In this document: in pieces, positions 49,132 to 57,251 of the stretch
Layout: each line of letters opens with the position of its first letter
Numbering within the stretch: the first letter of the stretch is position 1
Source of the DNA: Phycisphaerales bacterium
GTDB lineage: Bacteria; Planctomycetota; Phycisphaerae; Phycisphaerales; UBA1924
Length of the DNA: 57,251 nucleotides
Reading direction: 5' to 3'
Assembly (NCBI GenBank): GCA_029260475.1
Contig: JAJDDE010000061.1
Coordinates: 1-57,251, forward strand
Position numbers and translations under genes: made by a program
The notes under the pieces: generated by a model
Seen by the model: only the letters and a program-made list of their open reading frames with translations
Databases searched by the model: none
What the model was told of the DNA's origin: nothing

Positions 49132-49171
49132 GATTTGTGTAGTCGGATCGGGGAGGTCCGGGTTCACGCTC
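49078..49171. repeat. 94-base leader repeat, copy 1 (start of gene B)
   Basis: Spans the signal-peptide coding region and upstream flank of lipoprotein B. It differs from 50333-50426 (gene C) at only three of 94 positions, while the mature coding regions that follow are strongly diverged. Confidence 0.88.
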
Positions 49172-49254
49172 GCCCCGGACACCTCACGCCAGACTGCCAA
49201 CCCATTCGGAGAGGCAGTTGGCGTAGTCGATGGTCAGCATGGGGACCAGATTAC
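49163..49254. repeat. 92-base spacer repeat, copy 2 (between lipoproteins B and C)
   Basis: Matches 47892-47983 at 91 of 92 positions. Here gene C already stops upstream (TGA at 49283-49285), so the TAA in the repeat is not its stop codon. Confidence 0.9.
49184..49240 (-). pseudogene. Truncated pgi 5' end, copy 2
   Basis: Same 18-codon remnant as at 47913-47969, beginning MLTIDYANCLSE and ending GSLA with TGA. Nucleotide sequence identical to copy 1 over this span. Confidence 0.75.
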
Positions 49255-49282
49255 CCGGACTGCGGGCTAGGCGCGCGGGTGA

Positions 49283-50386
49283 TCAGTCATGCGGAATGTC
49301 TATCGACCCGTCAATCAAACTGCGGATATCGAGGTGGGTGGAGACTCCCGCGGGTAGCTCTACGTGGCGCTTGAGCTCGACATACACATGCCCGTACTCG
49401 CTCTTTGGGTCCCGGACTCTGAGTTGGATCCGATAGACACCCGGATCGACCGTCCATGATGGTGTCGTCTTGGCGCTGAAGTAGCCGGGGGCATCGATGC
49501 GGCGCAAGTTGAACCACTCGACGGTCACCGTATCAACGCCATCGAACGAAGGGAGCCAACGCTCCGATTCATCGGACGCACTGACGAGATCATCGACCGC
49601 ATATCGTTCGCCGTTGGCGCCCGAGTACATCACGATCGCCGGATTGTTGTGGATGCGTCGTGTGTGCGCGCTGGTGACGAGATTGCCGCGAACGCTGAAT
49701 GTCGTGGTGCAATCGTGCGACATCGAGTCGTTCGTGTACGTGTATGTGTAATGCGTTTCACCGTGTTCAGCGTCTGTCTCACGATCTCGGGTCGGATCGC
49801 CAAAGGTGTCGATGACGTGTGTGAAGAGCTGGCCATCCAAGGCGTCGGATACCGGGAGCTCGAGTAGCAGGTCGCTCAGGCGCCCGAGCCCTTCCCGCCA
49901 TAGATAAAGCGCGAGGGCCCCAGCCTTCTCCGTGATGAGATACGTTGGCGCGTCACGAAAAATAGCACGGGGCACGTTGCGCCGGATCGACTTGCTCATG
50001 CGATCATCGGCAATCACGCGTCGCCAGCGCGGATCTGGCGTGTTCGTCGAGAGGCTATCAGGCCGGCCATCACCCGAGAGGATCACCTCGACGACCCGGA
50101 GCCGATCGTCCTCCGGAAAAGAAGTCAGCATCTGTGCAATCATCCGTTCGTTGCGATCCCCCTCATACGCATCATGCGTGCGCAGCACAAGGAGCACCGG
50201 GCCCCGCGAGAGATGGTCGCCGATAGTCGTGTTAAATGTCCCAATGCCTGCGGGGAGCGACTGGAAAGTTCGTGCCTGAACGTCGATCGTGTTCGGATAC
50301 GGGGGGAGGAGTGGCCCGCTCAGGCAGCCGCACATCAGCAGCGCGAAGAGGGTCCAGGGGGTCAGTTTTCTTGTGCGTGTGTGCAT
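49283..50386 (-). CDS. Array lipoprotein C, function unknown
   Basis: A 367-residue predicted lipoprotein (WTLFALLMCGC, Cys21). Shared elements with A: LLVLRTHDAYEGD, RVVEVILSGD, LLLELPVSD, DTFGDPT, YTYTNDSMSHDCTTTFSVRG (A has YTNETTGHRCTTGF), and PGVYRIQLRVRD near the end. The CTT motif and the beta-rich C-terminus suggest an exported binding protein; no enzyme motif is seen. ATG 50386 is chosen because it begins the signal peptide; the open frame upstream runs into the divergent ppa gene. It is the array member nearest the divergent ppa promoter. Confidence 0.65.
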   Translation of the reverse strand: MHTRTRKLTPWTLFALLMCGCLSGPLLPPYPNTIDVQARTFQSLPAGIGTFNTTIGDHLSRGPVLLVLRTHDAYEGDRNERMIAQMLTSFPEDDRLRVVEVILSGDGRPDSLSTNTPDPRWRRVIADDRMSKSIRRNVPRAIFRDAPTYLITEKAGALALYLWREGLGRLSDLLLELPVSDALDGQLFTHVIDTFGDPTRDRETDAEHGETHYTYTYTNDSMSHDCTTTFSVRGNLVTSAHTRRIHNNPAIVMYSGANGERYAVDDLVSASDESERWLPSFDGVDTVTVEWFNLRRIDAPGYFSAKTTPSWTVDPGVYRIQLRVRDPKSEYGHVYVELKRHVELPAGVSTHLDIRSLIDGSIDIPHD

Positions 50387-50426
50387 GATTTGTGTAGTCG
50401 GATCACGGAGGTCCGGGTTCACGCTC
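50333..50426. repeat. 94-base leader repeat, copy 2 (start of gene C)
   Basis: Signal-peptide region and upstream flank of lipoprotein C, 91 of 94 bases the same as 49078-49171. The similarity stops 34 bases before the ppa start codon. Confidence 0.88.
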
Positions 50427-50459
50427 CCCCGGGACACGTAACTGTAGACTACCACCCCG

Positions 50460-51023
50460 ATGATCCACCCCTGGCACGACATCACCCCCGCCGTCGATGA
50501 CCTCCCGCTCCCGGGGCACTTCCGCGCGGTCATCGAGATCCCCAAGGGGTCCTCCAACAAGTACGAGCTGGACAAGCCCTCAGGATTCCTCCGCCTCGAT
50601 CGCGTGCTCTCCAGCGCCGTCTACTACCCCGCGAATTACGGCTTTATCCCGCAGACCTACGCGGAGGACGACGACCCGCTGGACGTGCTCGTCTTCTCCA
50701 CCGAGAAAGTCCCGCCGCTGACGATCTGCGATGCGCGGGCGGTGGGGCTGATGACGATGATCGACGAGGGGCAGCCGGACCACAAGATCGTTGCGGTGCT
50801 GACCAACGACCCGCAGTACCAGGACATGATGACCGCGAGCCAGTTCCCGCGTCACATCTTCAAGGTGCTCAAACGCTTCTTCGAAGACTACAAGACGCTC
50901 GAGGACAAGCAGGTCGAGGTGGACGACATCCTGCCGCCCGAGGCGGCGCACGGTGTGATCGAACAGTCGCTGGCCGCCTATTCCGAAGAGCGCCGGCACG
51001 GGCGTCTCAAGGGCATGCACTAA
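50460..51023 (+). CDS. ppa: Inorganic pyrophosphatase (family I)
   Basis: A 187-residue soluble pyrophosphatase: VIEIPKGSSNKYELDKPSG, YYPANYGFIPQTYAEDDDPL followed by DVLVFS (metal-binding Asp cluster DDDPLDVLV). It hydrolyses pyrophosphate to drive biosynthesis. Only 73 bases separate it from the divergent lipoprotein C gene, so promoters must overlap. The hpt gene follows 16 bases downstream. Confidence 0.93.
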   Translation: MIHPWHDITPAVDDLPLPGHFRAVIEIPKGSSNKYELDKPSGFLRLDRVLSSAVYYPANYGFIPQTYAEDDDPLDVLVFSTEKVPPLTICDARAVGLMTMIDEGQPDHKIVAVLTNDPQYQDMMTASQFPRHIFKVLKRFFEDYKTLEDKQVEVDDILPPEAAHGVIEQSLAAYSEERRHGRLKGMH

Positions 51024-51039
51024 CACGGGGACTTTGCGC

Positions 51040-51612
51040 ATGAAGTACGAGATCGACCGTGTCCTGCTGAGCCGTGAACAGATCGCCAAGCGTGTGCGCG
51101 AGCTCGGGCGCGCCGTCTCTGCGGACATCGAGAAGAAGCTCCACGCGGAGGGCGACGACACCGAGGCGCACGCGGACCGCGTCGTGATGCTCCCTGTGAT
51201 GACCGGCGCGTTCGTTTTTACCGCCGACCTGGTGCGCGAGATGCCGCTGAAGCTCTCGATCCGCCTGGTCGCGGTGGAGAGCTACCCGGGCACCGCGACC
51301 GAGAGCAAGGGCGCCAAGATCCGCGGGGCGATGCCGAAGGACCTGCACGGGCGCCACGTGGTGGTCGTGGACGACATCCACGATTCCGGGCGCACGCTGC
51401 AGTTGATCAAGACGGTGTGCGAGGAGCAGGGGGCCGCGAGCGTGATGAGCTGTGTGCTGCTCGACAAGCAGGTGGAGAAGGCGGTGGACGCGCCGGCGGA
51501 TTACGCGGGCTTCGAGATCCCCGACGAGTTCGTCGTCGGGTACGGGCTGGACTACGACGGGTATTTTCGAAACCTGCCCGAGATCGTCACACTCAAGGAA
51601 GTCGGCCGATAG
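51040..51612 (+). CDS. hpt: Hypoxanthine phosphoribosyltransferase
   Basis: A 190-residue phosphoribosyltransferase. The PRPP loop is VVVVDDIHDSGRTL (about residues 107-120); PVMTGAFVFTADLVRE and the C-terminal FVVGYGLDYDGYFRNLPEI are typical of bacterial HPRT. It salvages hypoxanthine (and often guanine) to nucleotides, releasing pyrophosphate, which fits its location after ppa. ATG 51040 is preferred over TTG 51034. Confidence 0.9.
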   Translation: MKYEIDRVLLSREQIAKRVRELGRAVSADIEKKLHAEGDDTEAHADRVVMLPVMTGAFVFTADLVREMPLKLSIRLVAVESYPGTATESKGAKIRGAMPKDLHGRHVVVVDDIHDSGRTLQLIKTVCEEQGAASVMSCVLLDKQVEKAVDAPADYAGFEIPDEFVVGYGLDYDGYFRNLPEIVTLKEVGR

Positions 51613-51663
51613 GCTCCGCCCTTTCGCGGCCACACCTTCTCTAAATCACACCGAGGAACACGA

Positions 51664-52083
51664 ATGCCCCCGATCAGCACGCACGACATCTCGCTCCAAC
51701 AGGCCCACGCGATTGTCGCGGCTGCCACGAAGAAGGCCACGGAGATCGGCACGAAGATGAACATCGCCGTCGTCGATGCGGGTGCCAATCTCAAGGCGTT
51801 CGCTCGCATGGACGGCGCCTGGCTCGGCTCGATCGACATCTCGATCAAGAAGGCCCGGACCGCGCGGTTCTTCGACATGAACACCGGCGATATCGGCGGA
51901 CTGAGCCAGCCAGGCGGGCCGCTCTACAACATCGAGCACTCCAACAACGGGCTGATCACCTTCCCCGGCGGCGTCCCGATCAAGGCCCCCGACGGCACCG
52001 TCATCGGCGCGATCGGCGTCTCGGGCAGCAGCGTGGAGAACGACCACGTCGTCGCGTCAGCGGGCGCGGAGGCCGCCGGCTGA
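51664..52083 (+). CDS. GlcG/HbpS-family (DUF336) haem-binding-like protein
   Basis: A 139-residue protein: [53 protein letters not shown] and [19 protein letters not shown] match the GlcG/HbpS family, members of which bind haem or cobalamin or act with diol dehydratases. No signal peptide, so probably cytoplasmic. A GAGGAA box precedes ATG 51664. It converges on the CDGSH gene with one base between stops. Confidence 0.85.
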   Translation: MPPISTHDISLQQAHAIVAAATKKATEIGTKMNIAVVDAGANLKAFARMDGAWLGSIDISIKKARTARFFDMNTGDIGGLSQPGGPLYNIEHSNNGLITFPGGVPIKAPDGTVIGAIGVSGSSVENDHVVASAGAEAAG

Positions 52084-52084
52084 G

Positions 52085-52294
52085 TCACGCGTCCTCGCGT
52101 TCCTCAACGACCGTCTCCCGCTCCTTGTCGTAGACGTAGAGCGTGCCGGCTTTCTCGCCGGTGCGCGCGGCTTTGTGCGCGCCGTCGCAGAAGGGCAGGT
52201 TCTTGCTGAGCCCGCAGGCGCAGACGAACACCGCTTTGTCCTGCGGCTCGATTTTGATGGGGTCGCAGGCGTCTTGCCGGATGAGGCGGGCCAT
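52085..52294 (-). CDS. CDGSH iron-sulfur domain protein
   Basis: A 69-residue protein with a single CDGSH motif, CACGLSKNLPFCDGAH, giving the three Cys and one His that ligate a 2Fe-2S cluster. Such small proteins are electron-transfer or redox-sensing units. ATG 52294 has AGGAG upstream; the longer open frame is not supported. It follows moxR by a 119-base spacer containing a long inverted repeat. Confidence 0.88.
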   Translation of the reverse strand: MARLIRQDACDPIKIEPQDKAVFVCACGLSKNLPFCDGAHKAARTGEKAGTLYVYDKERETVVEEREDA

Positions 52295-52337
52295 GGTGTG
52301 GCTCCTGTTATGAGCGGGCGGGGATCTGAACACCCTG

Positions 52338-52408
52338 ACGAACACCGGGCGCGAGCCCGGTGACATGTCCGCGGGTGGGGTGCCACCGGCCTTGCGCCCG
52401 GTGTTCGT
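52338..52408. repeat. 15-bp perfect inverted repeat between moxR and the CDGSH gene
   Basis: ACGAACACCGGGCGC (52338-52352) and GCGCCCGGTGTTCGT (52394-52408) are perfect complements around a 41-base loop. No T-run follows on either strand. It could be an mRNA-stabilising hairpin, a REP-like element or a remnant of a small inverted-repeat element. Confidence 0.8.
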
Positions 52409-52413
52409 GCGTG

Positions 52414-53379
52414 TTACACGGGTGAGGCGACCGAGCGCATGACGTCCTCGAGGATATCGCGCCCCGCATCGGCGTCGAGGCCGGCGCCCACGCCCGCGTG
52501 GTGGTGCGCGGGGAGCACGCGGTGAGCGCCCACGTCAAGGAAGTGGCGGGTGATGTCCTCGGGGATCACGTAGTCGCGGTCATCGAGCAGCGCGTTGGCG
52601 CGGGCGGCCTGAGCCAACGCGAGGGCAGCGCGGGTGGAGAGGCCCAGCCGCAGGTCCTGGTGCTCGCGCGAGGCGCGGGCGAGTTCCACGATGTACTCCA
52701 CCAGCACGCGATCGAGGCGCACGTCGTCGGTCGCCCGTTGGAGGCGCAGCACGTCGTCGGCGTGCATCGCGGGCTCGAGGTTTGGCAGCGCGTGGTCGCC
52801 CGGGCGCAACTCGAGCACGCGGGCCTCGTCCTCCGCGTCCGGGTACCCGAGCGTGATCCGCATCAGGAAGCGGTCGAGCTGGTTCTCCGGGAGCGGGTAG
52901 GTGCCCTCGAACTCGTAGGGGTTCTGCGTGGCAACGACGATGAAGGGCGGGTCGATCGTGATCTGGCGGCCCTCCACCGTCACCTTGCCCTCGCTCATCG
53001 ACTCGAGCAGCGCCGACTGCGTGCGCGGCGACGTGCGGTTGACCTCGTCGGCGAGCACCACGTTCGCGAAGATCGGGCCCCGCTTGTACTCGAAGCGCCC
53101 GGATTCGCGGTCGTAGACGGAGACGCCCAGCACGTCCGCGGGCAGCATGTCCGGCGTGAGCTGGATGCGGCTGAAGGTGCAGTCCAGGCTCCGCGCGAGC
53201 GCAGTCGCCAGCACCGTCTTGCCGACCCCCGGCACGTCCTCGATGAGCGCGTGCCCGCGTGCGAGGAGACAGACGATCAGCTGGTCCACCGTCTGAGGGT
53301 GGCCCAGGAAGACGGTGCGGATCCGGTCGCGGAGAGCACCGATCGATTCGAGGGACGTGGAGGTCGTGGTCATGGGCAT
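52414..53379 (-). CDS. MoxR-family AAA+ ATPase
   Basis: About 321 residues. Walker A LIEDVPGVGKTVLATALA, Walker B NVVLADEVNRTSPRTQSALL, sensor region FIVVATQNPYEFEGTYPLPE and LDRFLMRITLGYPD are classic MoxR features. MoxR ATPases act as chaperones for metal or cofactor insertion and often work with VWA and DUF58 proteins. No DUF58 gene is next to it; a VWA protein exists about 45 kb away. Starts at 53379 or 53373 are both possible; an earlier ATG at 53421 overlaps the divergent gene. Confidence 0.9.
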   Translation of the reverse strand: MPMTTTSTSLESIGALRDRIRTVFLGHPQTVDQLIVCLLARGHALIEDVPGVGKTVLATALARSLDCTFSRIQLTPDMLPADVLGVSVYDRESGRFEYKRGPIFANVVLADEVNRTSPRTQSALLESMSEGKVTVEGRQITIDPPFIVVATQNPYEFEGTYPLPENQLDRFLMRITLGYPDAEDEARVLELRPGDHALPNLEPAMHADDVLRLQRATDDVRLDRVLVEYIVELARASREHQDLRLGLSTRAALALAQAARANALLDDRDYVIPEDITRHFLDVGAHRVLPAHHHAGVGAGLDADAGRDILEDVMRSVASPV

Positions 53380-53415
53380 CGACTGTAGGTTCGCGGTTAG
53401 ACTCGCGGGCGTTGC

Positions 53416-54366
53416 ATGCATGACGCCGAAGGGTGGACATCCTCTTCCGGGGATGGAGGGGCTTCCGGCGGTGCCGGGCCCGACGCCCTCCTTACGGGCA
53501 GCCTGCCCTGCGTCACCTGCCGTTACGAGCTCAAGGGCCTCTCCGTTCGTGACGTCTGCCCAGAGTGCGGCACCGCGGTGCGGGCCGCCATCCTGAGCGC
53601 CGTGGACCCGCTGGCGGACGAGCTCGCGCCGATGCGATGGCCCTCATTCACCGGCGTGCTCATCATCGCGTGGGCGCTCTCCGCGGCGATCGGCGTCTGG
53701 CTCATCCTCACGATGCGGATCACCGACGGCCTTCGGTCGATGAACATCAGCGTGCCCGAGTTCTGGTGGGGCTGGCACGTCTCGTTCGCACTGCTGGTGA
53801 TCTCGGGCGTCGGGAGCCTGGGGTTTTTGATGCCGACGGCGCGGACACGCTGGTGGAGCGTGTTGAGCGCCCTCTGCTCTACGCTGGCGTACGTCCCGTT
53901 CTTTTACGCGCTGGTGAGGATCCGCGCGATCGACATGAACGCCGGCCCCGCCGCCGCCTTCTTCACGCTCTCGCCCGACACCGACCGCATCCTGTGGCGG
54001 ATGCTGGTGGGGGGGTGTTTGGTAGTGATCTTCCTGGGTATCCGTCCGAACGCGCGAGAGTTGGTCCGCAGGTCCATCGCGATGCGCACCGGGCGCGTAG
54101 ACCGGCAGACACTGCTCGCGATGGCCTCGACGTGCGTGGTCATGATGCTGGGCGACATCCTGCGATTGGCCGGGGCGAGTGGTGGGAGCGGGGTGGCGGT
54201 GCTCATCGGCTCGCTGATCATCTTGATCGCCACCGTCTTCCTCGGCTTCGGGATGGCATTGGCGGTGGTGGATGGCCTGCGGATCAGGCGGTCGCTCCGG
54301 ATGGGTCCGCGGCGGATGCGGGACCTGGTCGGGGGTGATCCGGGCGGTCTCGACGGCCCGGACTGA
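53416..54366 (+). CDS. Zinc-ribbon multi-pass membrane protein, function unknown
   Basis: A 316-residue protein. After a Gly/Ser-rich start comes a CxxC-x12-CxxC ribbon (Cys32, 35, 48, 51; CRYELKGLSVRDVCPECG), then six or seven hydrophobic helices (for example GVLIIAWALSAAIGVWLIL, MLVGGCLVVIFLGI, VAVLIGSLIILIATVFLGFG). The ribbon sequence is a hallmark of membrane proteins in Phycisphaerae as I know them; no function is assigned. It diverges from moxR, with overlapping 5' regions. Confidence 0.7.
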   Translation: MHDAEGWTSSSGDGGASGGAGPDALLTGSLPCVTCRYELKGLSVRDVCPECGTAVRAAILSAVDPLADELAPMRWPSFTGVLIIAWALSAAIGVWLILTMRITDGLRSMNISVPEFWWGWHVSFALLVISGVGSLGFLMPTARTRWWSVLSALCSTLAYVPFFYALVRIRAIDMNAGPAAAFFTLSPDTDRILWRMLVGGCLVVIFLGIRPNARELVRRSIAMRTGRVDRQTLLAMASTCVVMMLGDILRLAGASGGSGVAVLIGSLIILIATVFLGFGMALAVVDGLRIRRSLRMGPRRMRDLVGGDPGGLDGPD

Positions 54367-54561
54367 CGCCCGGGCGGCTCGCGGAGGCCCGACTGTCAGA
54401 GTGGCAGGGGGCGTGGGGCGATGCCCCGAGAATCGAGCGTGTGTGTTGGCATCGGCTTTGCCTCATGGTTCTGTCCGGGCGTGGTTGCGCCCCTCACGAG
54501 TCATCCCGCCTCGCCCACACCGGCGCGGGGCCGAGCACCGAATACGCGGAGACGAACCCCC

Positions 54562-56325
<1,764 letters not shown>

Positions 56326-56328
56326 GCC

Positions 56329-56952
56329 GTGGCTGACCTCACGACGAATCAGGAGAACGCGCAGCCGGAGGCTCACGATCCATCGATGCGCACCCTCGAC
56401 CTCGGTCGTGAGGGCCACCTCGTCACGTGGCAGGAGTGGTTCGCGCGCACCGCGCATCTCATGGCGAAGTCCGTCAGCGAGGAGCAGCGTCAGCACCTGC
56501 ACTTCCGCGTCACGCTGGAGACGGGCGCTGTCTACGCGATCCGTAACGTGATGACGCACGTCGCACGCGGCGCCTGCTACCCCGACCGCTCGCGATGGAG
56601 CCAATCGCAGATGGCCGACGCGAATTCGCTGCCCGCCGCGGCGGGATCCACGGAGACGGTCGGCACGAAGGCCGTCTGCAACATCATCACCGGCTACATG
56701 CTCCAGGGCTTCGGCCCGGACCAGAATCCTACGACACTCAGCGTCACGCCCTGCCAGATCGCCTCGGTCGAGTGCGTGCTCAGCGAACCCCATACCAACG
56801 ACGCGGAGCCCTTCGGCTTCGCGGCGTTCCAGCACATGAACAACACGCCCGAACTCACGGAGGTGGACGAAACCATCCCCGTCCCGAGCGTCCTGCCCCC
56901 GACCTTCACCGGCCCGGGCCTCTCCGTCGAGAGCGCCCCGGTTCAGTCATAA
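56329..56952 (+). CDS. Unknown protein encoded between groEL and groES
   Basis: A 207-residue protein starting with GTG three bases after the groEL stop. Segments such as DLGREGHLVTWQEWFARTAH, LHFRVTLETGAVYAIRNVMT and TVGTKAVCNIITGYMLQGFG look like a compact soluble alpha/beta domain (about residues 20-150) with a Pro-rich C-terminal tail. No family is recognised. The tight spacing means it is co-transcribed with both chaperonin genes, which hints at a role linked to protein folding or stress (inference only). Confidence 0.7.
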   Translation: MADLTTNQENAQPEAHDPSMRTLDLGREGHLVTWQEWFARTAHLMAKSVSEEQRQHLHFRVTLETGAVYAIRNVMTHVARGACYPDRSRWSQSQMADANSLPAAAGSTETVGTKAVCNIITGYMLQGFGPDQNPTTLSVTPCQIASVECVLSEPHTNDAEPFGFAAFQHMNNTPELTEVDETIPVPSVLPPTFTGPGLSVESAPVQS

Positions 56953-56986
56953 CACAACCACGTTTTCACTCATGGAGATACATGCA

Positions 56987-57251
56987 ATGGCCGTCAAGCC
57001 CCTCGAAGACCGCGTCCTCATCAAGCCCGCCGAAGCCGACACCATGACGGAGGCGGGCCTCTACCTCCCCGAGAGCTCCAAGGAGCGCCCGGTGCAGGGC
57101 ACCGTCGTCGCCGTCGGTCCCGGCAAGCGCCTCGATAACGGCAAGCGCGCCGAGATGGCCGTCAAGAAGGGCGACACCGTCGTCTACGGCAAGTACGCCG
57201 GCACCGAAGTCGAGGTCAAGGGCAACGAGCACCTCATCCTCCGCGAGTCCG
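56987..57251 (+). CDS. groS: Co-chaperonin GroES, cut by the window end
   Basis: The first 88 residues of GroES: MAVKPLEDRVLIKPAEADTM, GLYLPESSKERPVQGTVVAV, GDTVVYGKYAGTEVEVKGNE. The mobile loop (residues 17-32) and dome region are present; only the last few residues are missing. It caps the GroEL ring. ATG 56987 is chosen over an out-of-frame ATG five bases earlier. It lies downstream of groEL and an unknown gene, the reverse of the usual groES-groEL order. Confidence 0.93.
   Translation, partial: MAVKPLEDRVLIKPAEADTMTEAGLYLPESSKERPVQGTVVAVGPGKRLDNGKRAEMAVKKGDTVVYGKYAGTEVEVKGNEHLILRES

Noticed and set aside
54367-54561. CIRCE heat-shock operator upstream of groEL
   Set aside because: No TTAGCACTC-N9-GAGTGCTAA inverted repeat or close variant is visible in this spacer.

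Overview
The window is a GC-rich, densely coded bacterial chromosome segment. The most likely source is a planctomycete, probably class Phycisphaerae. This rests on four things: two membrane proteins with the CxxC...CPECG zinc ribbon common in that group, a protein with TPR-like repeats fused to two RNA polymerase alpha C-terminal domains, an EF-Tu with a non-standard switch I, and Gram-negative envelope genes (MurJ, heptose bisphosphate phosphatase, many lipoproteins). This is inference from family knowledge; no rRNA is present.

Layout. 1-10 kb: the miaB 3' end, a DegT-type aminotransferase, 6-phosphogluconolactonase, acetyl-CoA synthetase, a cysteine-less FmdB-like protein, an SMP-30 lactonase, a VWA protein, a MATE transporter and the TPR/alphaCTD protein. 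10-20 kb: Dps, a zinc-ribbon membrane protein of unusually low GC, a SpoIID-like lipoprotein, a small lipoprotein, a LOG-family enzyme and a 1338-residue AsmA-like protein. 20.1-20.5 kb: a tRNA-Arg(CCU) interrupted in its anticodon loop by a 308-nt group I intron, the clearest unusual element here. 20.7-23.3 kb: a DUF1573 lipoprotein, a small lipoprotein and HU. 23.3-34.4 kb: ten minus-strand genes (HDOD, recO, alpha/beta hydrolase, GH3, DinB, NRDE, a hydrolase-DedA-ATP-grasp fusion, bifunctional nuclease, truD, HAD phosphatase), many with overlapping or near-contiguous ends. 34.6-40.4 kb: ParA, VanZ-like, murJ and an alpha-glucan phosphorylase. 40.4-41.2 kb: a small unknown gene and a GmhB-like phosphatase.

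41.4-44.9 kb is the translation/transcription cluster tRNA-Thr, tuf, rpmG, tRNA-Trp, secE, nusG, closed by a terminator. 45.3-50.4 kb holds pgi preceded by three divergent tandem lipoprotein paralogues. The spacers between these paralogues are nearly identical and contain truncated copies of the pgi 5' end, so the array grew by duplication. 50.5-57.25 kb: ppa, hpt, a GlcG/HbpS-like gene, a CDGSH protein, a MoxR ATPase, a zinc-ribbon membrane protein, then groEL, an unknown gene and groES (cut by the window end).

The most notable items are the intron-containing tRNA-Arg, the lipoprotein/pgi array with a lost stop codon next to pgi, and the three-domain membrane fusion. No CRISPR array, prophage, insertion sequence or CIRCE operator was seen. 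No gene-free stretch exceeds 300 bases.
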